DNA of 17,828 nt from Nitrososphaerota archaeon. GTDB lineage: Archaea > Thermoproteota > Nitrososphaeria > Nitrososphaerales > Gagatemarchaeaceae. The translations under genes were made by a program, and so were the position numbers. The notes under the pieces are model-generated. The model ran no database searches. It saw nothing but the letters and a program-made list of their open reading frames with translations, and had not been told where the DNA came from. Shown here piece by piece: positions 5,572-13,658 of the stretch (the first letter of the stretch is position 1; each line of letters opens with the position of its first letter). Location: positions 1-17,828 of the forward strand of contig VBPK01000141.1 in NCBI GenBank assembly GCA_005877225.1, read 5' to 3'.

Positions 5572-6457
5572 GAATTACCAGCCCCTCCTCCTCATCCAGG
5601 GCCATCGTGTGCTCGAACTGTGCGACAGGCTTGCCTGAGGCCTCGACGAGGGTGGCGTAAGACCTAACGACCTTCCTCTTCGCGAGCTCCTTCAGGAGTG
5701 TCAGCAGCCTGGCCTCCTTGTAGTCCTTCAGGAACCACCTCGGGGTGAAGGGCAGGGTCTTCCTCTCCTTCCAGATCATCTCCACGAGATCATCCAGCTC
5801 CCCGTTCCCGAGCCTCCGCCTCCCGACGAGTGCGAAGATCGTTTCGACCTCAGAGTCGACGACGTACCCGTCTGCCTCCCTTGTGGTCAGGAAGGGTTCT
5901 ACCGCGAAGACCTCGTTCTTCTTGAGGGTCGGAAGGTTCGGCATGTAGACGTTCGGTATGCTCTTCCCCGCGTGAACGACGTACCTGTCCAGCGTGTGCC
6001 CACTCAAGTTGCTTATGGTCTTGAACCCATAACGAGACGCCTCGGAGTAGATCGCCTTGCTCACCTCCCCTATCCTCCGGTCACGCCTCAGCACATCGAT
6101 GGCAGCGCGCAACGCCCTCTCAGTCGCGTCGAGCATCGGCTGGTACTGAGGGTTGAAGGTCGTGGTGATCGAGGTATCGGCGATGTAGCCATCGACGTGG
6201 ACGCCAAAGTCGACCTTCACAACGTCTTTCTCCCCCACGCGGCCGCTCTCCCCCGCCTGCGGCGCATAGTGTGCCGTGACGCTGTTCACCCCGACGCCTG
6301 TCGGAAAGGCGACTCTCCCCCCCCTCTGGACTATCTCCCCCTCTACCTTCTCGCAGATGTCCAGGTACTCGCTCCCCGGCACGACTCTTCCCCTAACCCA
6401 TTCCCTCACCTCTCTGGTAATCCTGCCTGCCATGATGTACTCCCGCGGTATCCCCAT
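5564..6457 (-). CDS. map: Methionine aminopeptidase, type II (archaeal)
   Basis: Removes the initiator methionine from nascent proteins using a two-metal centre. All ligands expected from the Pyrococcus enzyme are present: catalytic H63 in TAHYAP, D83 in KVDFGVHVDG, D94 in YIADTS, H154 in NLSGHTLDRY, E187 in AVEPFL and E282 in FEHTMAL. The insert of about 60 residues between the two C-terminal ligands (about 205-270) is the type II helical insertion. Length 297 matches archaeal orthologues. ATG 6457 sits about 24 bp from a TATA-like element (6477-6486), which suggests a leaderless message; M9 is an alternative start. The gene is divergent from coaD and appears to share the promoter region with it. 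Confidence 0.96.
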   Translation of the reverse strand: MGIPREYIMAGRITREVREWVRGRVVPGSEYLDICEKVEGEIVQRGGRVAFPTGVGVNSVTAHYAPQAGESGRVGEKDVVKVDFGVHVDGYIADTSITTTFNPQYQPMLDATERALRAAIDVLRRDRRIGEVSKAIYSEASRYGFKTISNLSGHTLDRYVVHAGKSIPNVYMPNLPTLKKNEVFAVEPFLTTREADGYVVDSEVETIFALVGRRRLGNGELDDLVEMIWKERKTLPFTPRWFLKDYKEARLLTLLKELAKRKVVRSYATLVEASGKPVAQFEHTMALDEEEGLVILT

Positions 6458-6476
6458 CTCTCAATTCCACCCGCAC

Positions 6477-6486
6477 ATTTTTATCG
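6477..6486. promoter_or_regulatory. Shared AT-rich promoter element between map and coaD
   Basis: The sequence atttttatcg reads cgataaaaat on the minus strand, 24 bp ahead of the map ATG. On the plus strand it would direct a start near 6507, 13 bp before the coaD TTG. It is the only TATA-like element in the 62-bp divergent gap, so a bidirectional role is plausible. Confidence 0.45.
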
Positions 6487-6519
6487 TCTGGTTCGGTTCT
6501 AGGCGAAGTTTCGGCGTAT

Positions 6520-7041
6520 TTGAAATTGATTCCTGGTGAGCGCGGCCCGGATTCGAGGAAGTATCGGCGCGTGGCGACGGGAGGAACCTTCGACATCCTC
6601 CACCGAGGCCACGTCTCTCTCCTCGAGAAGAGCTTCGAAGTCGGCGATGAGGTCGTGATCGGGGTCACTTCAGACGAATTTGCGCGGAAGATGGGGAAGA
6701 AACCGGAGCACTCCTACGAGGAGCGGGTGAAGAAACTCGAAGACCTCCTGAGACGGCGCTTCCCGGGGAGGCGCTACGCCATCGCCAAGCTCTACGATTA
6801 CTTCGGGCCGGGGATCGCCTCCCCTGAAGTGCAGGCCCTCGTCGCGAGCGAGGAGACGGCCGGTCGCCTCGAGCTGGCGAACAAGCTGCGCAGAGAGAGG
6901 GGTTTTCCTCCCCTCGACCTCGTCGTGGTTGACCTACTGATGGCGGAGGACGCGAAGCCCATCTCCTCGACGAGGATCAGAAAGGGCGAGATTGACGAGG
7001 AGGGGAGGGTTCTGAGGACTCACGGTCGGAAAGGAATTTAA
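6520..7041 (+). CDS. coaD: Phosphopantetheine adenylyltransferase, archaeal type
   Basis: Transfers AMP from ATP to 4'-phosphopantetheine in coenzyme A synthesis. It has the nucleotidyltransferase fold: TGGTFDILHRGH (residues 20-31) carries the HxGH ATP site, VVIGVTSDEFARKMGKK (45-61) follows, and ISSTRIRKGEID (148-159) is the second signature. At 173 residues with a basic tail it fits the archaeal COG1019 branch rather than bacterial CoaD. The TTG at 6520 is the first start; GTG at 6571 would begin too close to the GGTFD motif. The gene leads a co-directional cluster with trpS, pheS and pheT, and trpS follows after 24 bp. Confidence 0.93.
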   Translation: MKLIPGERGPDSRKYRRVATGGTFDILHRGHVSLLEKSFEVGDEVVIGVTSDEFARKMGKKPEHSYEERVKKLEDLLRRRFPGRRYAIAKLYDYFGPGIASPEVQALVASEETAGRLELANKLRRERGFPPLDLVVVDLLMAEDAKPISSTRIRKGEIDEEGRVLRTHGRKGI

Positions 7042-7065
7042 TCCGACGCTTCAGCCGAGGTCTTT

Positions 7066-8208
7066 GTGGAGAGGGAGGAGGAAGGGCAGCGGCTAGACCC
7101 CTGGGGTTCCGGCGTCATCAAAGACTACGGCAGGCTCCAATCGGAGTTCGGCATAGAAGGAATCGACCGCCTTCTACCGCGTTTCAAGAAGCTCAGCCCT
7201 CACCTGAGTCGCGGTATCGACTTCGGGCAGAGGGACTTGGGGAGGATACTCGACGCCGTTGATTCCAACAAGCCGTTTGCGGTGATGAGTGGGATAAAGC
7301 CCGAGGGGACCTTTCACCTCGGAAACAAGATGACGGCCGACGACATGGTATTCTTCCAGTCCCTTTCGAGGAAGACGACAGTCTTCTACGCGATAGCGGA
7401 CGTGGAGGCCTACTGCGACAACGGCATCTCCTTTCAGGAGAGTTCCAAGATGGCGGTTCAGAACGTGGCGGACATCCTGGCGCTCGGGCTCGACCCGGAG
7501 AGGACTGTCGCTTACATGCAGAGCGAAGAGATGAGGGTGATGCGCCTGATGACGATATTTTCGAGAGGGATCACGAACAACATGCTCAGGGCGATCTACG
7601 GTGAGCGCCCCATCGGTCTCTACATCTCCGCCCTGATTCAGGCCGGAGACATCCTGATGCCCCAGCTTCAGGAGTTCGGCGGCCCGAAACCGGTGCTCGT
7701 CCCGGTCGGGGCGGACCAGGACCCGCACATTCGCCTCACGCGCGACCTGGCAGCGCGCTACCACGACGAATTCGGTTTCATCCCTCCCTCATCGATCTAC
7801 CATCGTCTCGAGATGGCCCTCACGGGAGGTTTCAAGATGTCCAAGCGCGACCCTTCATCTGGATTCACCCTCGACGAGGACCCTCGTTCCGCCGCCAAGA
7901 AGGTCCTCGCCGCTTTCACGGGAGGGAGGGCGACCGTCGAGGAGCAGAGGAGGTTGGGGGCGGAGGCTGACAAGTGCCCCGTCTACGACCTCTACCGGTT
8001 CCACTTCGCGATCGACGATGAGCACGTCCAGAGGGTCTACGACGAATGTACGGGGGGGATAAGGCTCTGCGGTGAATGCAAGCAGGAGGCCGCGGCTCTC
8101 GTCAAGAAGTACCTCGAGGCGCACCAGAAGAAGAGAGTCTCCCTGCTGGGAGACGCCCGAGAGCTTTTAACGAAGAACAAGAGATATCTCGCTTCAATAG
8201 GAGAGTAG
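7066..8208 (+). CDS. trpS: Tryptophan--tRNA ligase
   Basis: Class I aminoacyl-tRNA synthetase that charges tRNA-Trp; a candidate substrate tRNA gene lies in this window at 3518-3689. The archaeal/eukaryotic-type N-terminus (DPWGSGVIKDYGRLQSEFGI, residues 11-30) precedes the HIGH-equivalent GTFHLGN (81-87). VPVGADQDPHIRLTRDLA (212-229) and the signature loop KMSKRDPSSG (257-266) follow. Length 380 is normal. GTG 7066 is chosen because gaggt lies 8-12 bp ahead and the conserved N-terminus begins at once. The stop is followed after 7 bp by the pheS start, so the two are almost certainly co-transcribed. Confidence 0.97.
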   Translation: MEREEEGQRLDPWGSGVIKDYGRLQSEFGIEGIDRLLPRFKKLSPHLSRGIDFGQRDLGRILDAVDSNKPFAVMSGIKPEGTFHLGNKMTADDMVFFQSLSRKTTVFYAIADVEAYCDNGISFQESSKMAVQNVADILALGLDPERTVAYMQSEEMRVMRLMTIFSRGITNNMLRAIYGERPIGLYISALIQAGDILMPQLQEFGGPKPVLVPVGADQDPHIRLTRDLAARYHDEFGFIPPSSIYHRLEMALTGGFKMSKRDPSSGFTLDEDPRSAAKKVLAAFTGGRATVEEQRRLGAEADKCPVYDLYRFHFAIDDEHVQRVYDECTGGIRLCGECKQEAAALVKKYLEAHQKKRVSLLGDARELLTKNKRYLASIGE

Positions 8209-8215
8209 GAAAGCG

Positions 8216-9718
8216 TTGGCGACAGGAGCTCTCCACCCCATCGAAGTCAGGGTCCTGGGCGCCCTCAAAGATGGGGGGTGGGTCGACTTCGACTCGCTCC
8301 TCTCCGGCGGGCTCCTTCCCGACCAGGTCAGGCGGTCGATAGAGTGGCTCTTATCGAAGGGATTCATCGACGTCGAGCAGAACACTCTTGCCAAGCTCGT
8401 CCTGCTCATCCCTACCGCCCCCGAACTCTTGCTTCTGCGCCGTCTGAAGGAGGCGGGGCGTCCCGTTCCGCTCAGTGACCTGAAGAAGGATTTCAAGTCG
8501 CAGGACGAGTTCTCCGCGGCGCTCGGGAGGGCCCGCGAGTCTTCGTGGATAAAGGTGGAGAGCTCCGCGGTCGGGTCCTTCGTCTCGATACTGGATGCGG
8601 ATGGGGCGGCGAAGCTTGAAAGACTCCTCGCCCATCTTGCAAGAGGAGCAGAGGAGGATGCGCTCCCCGAGGAGCTCCGTCCCCTCCTCCCCGACCTGAT
8701 AAAGAGGGGAATAGTCCAGAAGACGGAAGAGAAGTCCACGAGAGTGAGGATAACCAGAGATGGGCTCGCGGCCCTGGAGGCGGCGGAGGGGGGTCGCGTC
8801 GAGAGGCTAACGCCCGACCTTCTCGCTACGGGTCGCTGGAGGGGGAAGGAACTCCGCCCGATAGACGTCAGGGCCCCCGCCCCACGTTTCTACCCTGGAA
8901 GAAGGCACCCGGTGAACGAGTTCATCGAAGAGGTGAAGGAGGCGTACATTTCGATGGGGTTCACCGAGATCGAGGGGGCCGCGATTCAACCCGCCCTCTG
9001 GAACTTCGATGCGCTCTTCACGCCCCAGGACCACCCCGGGAGGGAGCTTCAAGACACCTTCTACCTGATGTCCATGGAGGACGATTCAATCAAACGCGAG
9101 GGCGTGGTGGACAGGATCGCATCGACTCACGAGGACGGGTGGAGGACTGGTAGCAGAGGATGGCAGTACAGATGGAGCACCGAGGAGGCGAGAAGGCTTG
9201 TTCTCAGGACACACAACACAGTCCTGACGGTCAGGGCGCTAGAGTCTGAGAAGGAGGACCTGCGCGTCTTCGCGCTCGGAAAGGTCTACAGGAATGAAAG
9301 CCTCGATTACAAGCATCTTGCGGAGTTCCACCAGATGGACGGAGCCATCATGGGGGATGGCCTGAACACACGGCACCTGATGGGATTCCTTACAGGGTTC
9401 TACCGGAAGCTCGGCATGAGCGAAGTCAAGTTATGGCCGTCCTACTTTCCGTACACCGAGCCTTCTCTGCAGGTTGTGGGCTACTCGGACCTGGCCAAGG
9501 ACTGGATCGAGCTGGGCGGCTCGGGCGTCTTCAGGCCCGAGGTCACCTGGCCGCTCGGGGTGAAGAAGCCCGTCCTGGCATGGGGACTCGGAATCGAGCG
9601 GCTGATTCTTCTCAGGCTCGGGCTCGACGACCTCAGGGTCCTCTACGACAACGACCTGGGCTGGCTGAGAAGGAGGGCAACGACAAGCATTGCCGGTAGT
9701 CAAACTCTACAAGGATAG
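8216..9718 (+). CDS. pheS: Phenylalanine--tRNA ligase alpha subunit
   Basis: Catalytic subunit of the heterotetrameric class II enzyme. Residues 1-200 form the archaeal/eukaryotic N-terminal extension of winged-helix character (GGWVDFDSLLSGGLLPDQVRR; LIKRGIVQK; RVRITRDG). The catalytic core has motif 1 around AIQPALWNFDALFTPQDHP (257-275), motif 2 RVFALGKVYRNESLDYKH then LAEFHQMDG (350-376), and motif 3 WGLGIERLILLRLGLDDLR (456-474). Length 500 is usual for this type. The TTG at 8216 gives MATGALHPIE at the expected place. The 3' end overlaps the pheT start by 29 bp, so the two subunits are translationally linked. Confidence 0.97.
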   Translation: MATGALHPIEVRVLGALKDGGWVDFDSLLSGGLLPDQVRRSIEWLLSKGFIDVEQNTLAKLVLLIPTAPELLLLRRLKEAGRPVPLSDLKKDFKSQDEFSAALGRARESSWIKVESSAVGSFVSILDADGAAKLERLLAHLARGAEEDALPEELRPLLPDLIKRGIVQKTEEKSTRVRITRDGLAALEAAEGGRVERLTPDLLATGRWRGKELRPIDVRAPAPRFYPGRRHPVNEFIEEVKEAYISMGFTEIEGAAIQPALWNFDALFTPQDHPGRELQDTFYLMSMEDDSIKREGVVDRIASTHEDGWRTGSRGWQYRWSTEEARRLVLRTHNTVLTVRALESEKEDLRVFALGKVYRNESLDYKHLAEFHQMDGAIMGDGLNTRHLMGFLTGFYRKLGMSEVKLWPSYFPYTEPSLQVVGYSDLAKDWIELGGSGVFRPEVTWPLGVKKPVLAWGLGIERLILLRLGLDDLRVLYDNDLGWLRRRATTSIAGSQTLQG

Positions 9719-11330
9719 ACTCGTGAAGCTGGTCGGGGGGGAGAAGAGGGATGTCCTCCAGCGTCTCCCCTACATTGGGCTCGACATCGAGGGTGAAGAG
9801 AGCGACTCCATCAGGGTCGAGTACAGCCCCAACAGGCCCGACTTCTCGACCGATTACGGGATCGCTCGGGCGTTGAGAGGAATACTCGAGGTCGAAGTGG
9901 GTCTCCCCCGTTACGAGGCCTCTTCGAGCGGAATCGCGGTGCTGGTTGACCGACGCCTCGCCAACGTAAGACCCTTCATTGCCTGCGCCGTTGCGAAGGG
10001 TCTGCGGCTAGACGACGAAACCGTCAGACAGCTCATCTCGATGCAGGAGGACCTTCACAACGGGCTGGGAAGAAGGAGGAGGGTCGCCGCGATCGGGCTT
10101 CACGACCTCGACGCAGTGGTGCCTCCCATCAACTACGAGGGGGTGCCCCCTAGTTTCAGTTTCACTCCCTTGGGGGGCAAGAACCCGATGACTATCGCGG
10201 AGATTCTCGAAGGCACGGAGACGGGGCGGAGGTACTCGAGCGTCCTCCCCGATTCCCGGCTCTATCCAATCCTGAGAGATTCGAAGAAGACGGTCCTCTC
10301 TTTCCCGCCGATCATCAACGGCAACGAAACGAAGGTCTCCACATCGACCAAGAACCTCTTCATAGATGTGACTTCAACAGACAAGAGGGTTGGCGCCGAC
10401 GTCCTCGCGATCATCGCCACCACGCTGGCAGATGCGGGTGCGTCGCTCCAGACGGTCGAGATAAAGTACTTCTCATCGAGCGAGGCCACCCCCGACCTCT
10501 CCCCCTCGAGCATGCCCCTCGACCTCCCACTCATACGGAGCGTGACTGGCCTCGACCTGGCAGAGTCGGAGATTAGCAGCTGCCTTCGGAGGAGTCGACT
10601 GGAACCGAGTGGGACGACAGTGACCTTCCCCAGGTACAGGATAGACCTCCTTCATCCTGTCGACCTTGCGGAGGAGACGGCCCTCGGATACGGCATCGAC
10701 AAGATCAAGCCTGTCTATCCAGCCAGCGACCGTCCTGGCGAGTTCAGCCGCCAAGGCAAGAGACTGGAGAAGATATCCGACCTCATGGCGTCTTCTGGGA
10801 TGGTCGAGGTGATCAGCTACGAGCTGGTCGACGAGTCGTCTTTCTACAAGAAGTTCGAGAGGAGTGCGGAGGAGAAGGTCGAGGTGGGCGACCCGCGAAG
10901 CATCGACCACTCGATACTGCGTGACTCGTTGCTCCCCTCCCTTCTCTCGATTCTCTCCAGAAACATAAAGGAGGAGTACCCCCAGAGGGTCTTCGAGGTC
11001 GGGAGAGTATACCACAGGGTAGGGAAGAAGGTGGAGGAGAGGTGGTCTCTCGCCGCGATGATAGCCCACTCACAGGCCAGCTTCTCGGAGGCAAAGATGT
11101 ACATGGAATCATTCCTCAGGACACTGGCCAACCTCGAAGTCGTTACCTCGCCTTCAATCCACTGGTCCTTCTCTGACGGAAGATGCGCCCTCGTCGAGGC
11201 CTCGGGGCGTGGTGTGGGCCACATAGGGGAGGTCAAGCCTTCCGTCTTAGTCGCATTCGTCCTTGGCGTCTCTCTCGCGGGCTTCGAGCTCGACCTCTCG
11301 AACCTGCTACCGCGAGAGCAGCTAAAATAA
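9690..11330 (+). CDS. pheT: Phenylalanine--tRNA ligase beta subunit
   Basis: Partner of PheS. The archaeal beta subunit is short and lacks the bacterial N-terminal tRNA-binding and C-terminal domains, as here (546 residues). It begins MPVVKLYKDRLVKLVG; the B3/4 editing domain covers about residues 90-260 (ISMQEDLHNGLGRRRRVAAI; DVTSTDKRVGADVLA), and the B5 domain about 280-345 (RYRIDLLHPVDLAEETALGY, 315-334; GIDKIKP). A catalytic-like fold follows (MASSGMVEVISYELVD; SILRDSLLPSLL). The TTG at 9690 lies inside pheS; the next starts would cut into the conserved N-terminus. It ends the coaD-trpS-pheS-pheT cluster, and an A-rich aaataaata stretch spans its stop. Confidence 0.96.
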   Translation: MPVVKLYKDRLVKLVGGEKRDVLQRLPYIGLDIEGEESDSIRVEYSPNRPDFSTDYGIARALRGILEVEVGLPRYEASSSGIAVLVDRRLANVRPFIACAVAKGLRLDDETVRQLISMQEDLHNGLGRRRRVAAIGLHDLDAVVPPINYEGVPPSFSFTPLGGKNPMTIAEILEGTETGRRYSSVLPDSRLYPILRDSKKTVLSFPPIINGNETKVSTSTKNLFIDVTSTDKRVGADVLAIIATTLADAGASLQTVEIKYFSSSEATPDLSPSSMPLDLPLIRSVTGLDLAESEISSCLRRSRLEPSGTTVTFPRYRIDLLHPVDLAEETALGYGIDKIKPVYPASDRPGEFSRQGKRLEKISDLMASSGMVEVISYELVDESSFYKKFERSAEEKVEVGDPRSIDHSILRDSLLPSLLSILSRNIKEEYPQRVFEVGRVYHRVGKKVEERWSLAAMIAHSQASFSEAKMYMESFLRTLANLEVVTSPSIHWSFSDGRCALVEASGRGVGHIGEVKPSVLVAFVLGVSLAGFELDLSNLLPREQLK

Positions 11331-11713
11331 ATAGAGCTCACTCGCCGCCCACCCCAGACGGCTTTCGTTCTACTGCGCGTAAAACGGCCACCTGCAAAGG
11401 CGCCAAAAGCGCTGTGATGAGCAGATGGTTTACCCAGACGTGCGACAGACGAGAGCCGCCTGAAAAAAGCCCGTTGAAGAGGCTAGGCGAGATGTCGGCA
11501 AAAAAAGCCGACCGATGAGCTGGGCTGTCAGAGACGGGCGACATTAAAATTATTCCGAGATTATATGACCGGGTGGCATCCCTTTCTTTGCCTGCTGCTC
11601 CGACCTTTCTGTAGCGTGGTCGGCTCGACTCAAGCTATCGTGACTCCTGGCCGGAAGAGCGCGCCAGTCGTGGGGAGGCAACGTTTTTCGCCAGCCCTCA
11701 CGAGAGGTCCATC
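11331..11713. other. Intergenic region with several hairpins, no gene identified
   Basis: I see no convincing protein here. Short inverted repeats with A-rich loops follow each other: GCGC-CAAAA-GCGC near 11402-11414 and the perfect GTCGGC-AAAAAAA-GCCGAC at 11494-11512. Two AT-rich elements (cattaaaattattc, 11543-11556; gattatatga, 11559-11568) look like TATA boxes for a transcript starting well before the Toprim gene. A promoter-like aaataaata at the pheT stop could drive a small RNA through the hairpins, but no known RNA family fits. Confidence 0.35.
11494..11512. repeat. Perfect inverted repeat with A7 loop
   Basis: GTCGGC and GCCGAC (6 bp) flank seven A residues. As RNA it is a stable hairpin on either strand (A7 or U7 loop). 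It lies 164 bp after pheT; it could stop transcription or be part of a small RNA. Confidence 0.5.
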
Positions 11714-12130
11714 GTGCAGGTTGAGGATCGTAAGACTTCCGAGAGGAAGTTCGCCGAATTCGCGGAGTTCCTGAAGGAGTTCGTCACAGAGTTGAACCGG
11801 TTGGGCGCCGACGGGTGGGTCGTTCTCGTCGAGGGGGCTAGAGATGTCAGCGCCATGAGAGACGTCGGATACAAGGGCCGTATCGTCAGCATCGCCGCCG
11901 CCAAGGGGTCCGAATCGAGGCTGGCAAATTCGAAGACTGTGGTCATCATGACCGACCTCGACAGGGAGGGGAGGCGGCTCGCGGCGAGGTACGCCAAGGC
12001 CCTCACCCATCGTGGGATGGCGGTCTCCCTCGACCAGCGAAGGAGGCTCCTCGCCGCCTCCAGGGGGGTCTTCAGGCACATCGAGAACCTCAAACGCTTC
12101 TCCTATCTTGCGGCAGACGTCGAAATTTAG
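11714..12130 (+). CDS. Small Toprim-domain protein (UPF0292 / COG1658-like)
   Basis: A 138-residue protein made almost entirely of a Toprim fold, the metal-dependent nucleic-acid domain of primases, topoisomerases and maturases. After a helical N-terminus (FAEFAEFLKEFVTELNRLG), WVVLVEGARDVSAMRDVGY (residues 35-53) carries the conserved Glu, and VVIMTDLDREGRRLA (76-90) carries the DxD motif. The tail GVFRHIENLKRFSYLA is typical of the archaeal UPF0292 group. The function is not established; its position just ahead of dnaG, another Toprim protein, suggests nucleic-acid processing. GTG 11714 begins right before the helix. The upstream AT-rich elements at 11543-11568 are distant, so the leader would be long. 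Confidence 0.85.
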   Translation: MQVEDRKTSERKFAEFAEFLKEFVTELNRLGADGWVVLVEGARDVSAMRDVGYKGRIVSIAAAKGSESRLANSKTVVIMTDLDREGRRLAARYAKALTHRGMAVSLDQRRRLLAASRGVFRHIENLKRFSYLAADVEI

Positions 12131-12146
12131 GATGCGAAGATAAGAC

Positions 12147-12153
12147 TTTATAT
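12147..12153 (+). promoter_or_regulatory. TATA box upstream of dnaG
   Basis: TTTATAT is a close match to the archaeal TATA box, with a predicted start near 12175. A second, weaker gtttaagc at 12178-12185 would start nearer the TTG at 12225. Either gives dnaG its own promoter despite the upstream Toprim gene. Confidence 0.5.
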
Positions 12154-12224
12154 CTGGGAGATTTCTGCCTTTACATTGTTTAAGCTAATTCCCGTTAAGG
12201 GAGCTGAAAACGAGATGAACGCAT

Positions 12225-13409
12225 TTGCCAGATTCGGGTATAGTAAAGTACCTCGTGAAACTGAGGTTTGAAGTAGACGGAGTCGTCGAGCGAGCCGACG
12301 TCATAGGCGCGATCTTCGGACAGACAGAGGGTCTCTTCGGCCCTGAGATGAACCTCAACGAGCTCCAGAAGAGCTGGAAGGTAGGAAGGATCGAGATAAA
12401 CCTGGAATCGAAGAACGACAAGACTCGCGGCGACGTCCTGATCCCCATGTCCACCGATATCGGGACCGCGGCTTTGATCGCGGCAGCCGTCGAGAGCGTC
12501 GACAAGGTCGGACCCTGCTCATCGAGGTTCATCCTCGAAGGGATAGAGGACGTCCGGGCATCCAAGAGAAAGCAGATCGTCGACCGGGCCAAGCTGATAG
12601 TCAGGGACTGGAGTTCGAAGAGTTCTAGCGAAGGCGAGAATGTTCTCAAGGACGTCGTCGAGTCTACCAAGAGGGCGCGCGTGGTCAACTATGGGATTGA
12701 AAACCTCCCGGCCGGACCTGGGGTCTACACCTCGGACCTCGTCTACCTCGTCGAGGGGAGGGCGGATGTCGTACTCTTTTTGAGAGCCGGGATTGAGAAT
12801 GTTGTCGCGCTCGAGGGAACGAGTGTACCCGACTCGATAATCGAGCTCGGGAAGAAGAAGAGGTTGATTGCGGTCTTGGACGGTGACAGAGGGGGAGACC
12901 TGATCGAGAAGGAGCTGAGTCAGGTTGTGCGGGTAGAGAAGGTTCTGAGAGCCCCTCCCGGGAAGGAGGTAGAGGACCTAACTCCCATCGAGGTCCTGCA
13001 ACTCCTGAGAGCGGAGCGGGTCGAACCGCATCAACAACAGGTGCAGCCACGCGGCGGGAGGACGACCGAGCGCGAGCGTGAGCGTGTGAGTGAGCGTGAA
13101 GCCCCTGCAGAGCCGATCGTCGAGAAGACAAGGGAGATCTATCCCTCTCTGAACGGTACCCTCGAGGCTGTCCTCCTCGACGAGGGGCTGCAGGAGGTCG
13201 GACGCTTCCCGATAAGCGAGCTCGTTCAGAAGATGGAATCCTCGAACGGGGCCCGTTACCTCGTCTTCGACGGCATAATCACCCAGCGACTGGTGGAGTC
13301 TGCGTCTAGGGTCGGAGTGAAGGGACTCATCGGCCACAGGACGGGGGAGATCAATAGCCTCCCCGACGGCGTGAGAATAGGAACATTCAGGGACCTAGGG
13401 CTGGAGTAA
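12225..13409 (+). CDS. dnaG: Archaeal DnaG primase-like protein
   Basis: Bacterial-type primase homologue of archaea, found with the RNA exosome and implicated in RNA tailing or degradation as well as primer synthesis. The N-terminal archaeal region VKLRFEVDGVVERADVIGAI and FGQTEGLFG (residues 11-39) is diagnostic. The Toprim core is YLVEGRADVVLFLRAGIENV (174-193, E177) and IAVLDGDRGGDLI (215-227, D219 and D221). Residues 265-300 are a polar low-complexity hinge (HQQQVQPRGGRTTERERER) before a C-terminal domain ending at 394. The TTG at 12225 gives MPDSGIVKYLVKLRFE, in line with orthologues; an overlapping ATG at 12214 is out of frame. Length is normal to slightly short. Confidence 0.96.
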   Translation: MPDSGIVKYLVKLRFEVDGVVERADVIGAIFGQTEGLFGPEMNLNELQKSWKVGRIEINLESKNDKTRGDVLIPMSTDIGTAALIAAAVESVDKVGPCSSRFILEGIEDVRASKRKQIVDRAKLIVRDWSSKSSSEGENVLKDVVESTKRARVVNYGIENLPAGPGVYTSDLVYLVEGRADVVLFLRAGIENVVALEGTSVPDSIIELGKKKRLIAVLDGDRGGDLIEKELSQVVRVEKVLRAPPGKEVEDLTPIEVLQLLRAERVEPHQQQVQPRGGRTTERERERVSEREAPAEPIVEKTREIYPSLNGTLEAVLLDEGLQEVGRFPISELVQKMESSNGARYLVFDGIITQRLVESASRVGVKGLIGHRTGEINSLPDGVRIGTFRDLGLE

Positions 13410-13658
13410 ATTCGCCCTTCGTCTGTAGCCACTCACCACTGCTCCCCGCCTCGAGTCGGCCGACGACATTCAAACCTGATGGCGCTGGCTCGCGCAAGGA
13501 GCGTCTCAGTCGTCCCGCGAAGATGCCCTTCATCTAAGGATGAAGGGCGGTGAGGCACCCTCAACCAGGTCGATGGCAGGGCCGTCGAGACCACTCACTG
13601 AAGTCGGGAAGCACGTCTCTTCCTTCGGCAGGAAGAGTCGCACCCTTGCTCTACGCCC
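13410..13658. other. Non-coding gap with one strong hairpin
   Basis: This 249-bp gap between dnaG and a convergent minus-strand gene holds no ORF with family resemblance. Its only clear structure is the hairpin at 13525-13548. The rest is GC-rich without TATA-like elements. Confidence 0.4.
13525..13548. repeat. Perfect 10-bp hairpin, transposon-end/guide-RNA-like
   Basis: GCCCTTCATC (13525-13534) and GATGAAGGGC (13539-13548) enclose the loop TAAG. On the plus strand it is preceded by GAAGAT (13519-13524 region) and followed by GGTGAGGCACC. The layout resembles the right-end hairpin of IS200/IS605-type elements with TnpB, but no tnpA or tnpB remains nearby. It could also be a transcription terminator for dnaG. 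Confidence 0.5.

Noticed and set aside
7174..7764. Antisense ORF of 196 codons within trpS
   Set aside because: A typical shadow ORF in GC-rich DNA; trpS on the plus strand has all class I synthetase motifs.
11414..11463. Box C/D sRNA: GTGATGA and CTGA with the typical total spacing
   Set aside because: The inner D' and C' boxes are not recognisable and no good terminal stem closes the ends, so the match is too weak to annotate.
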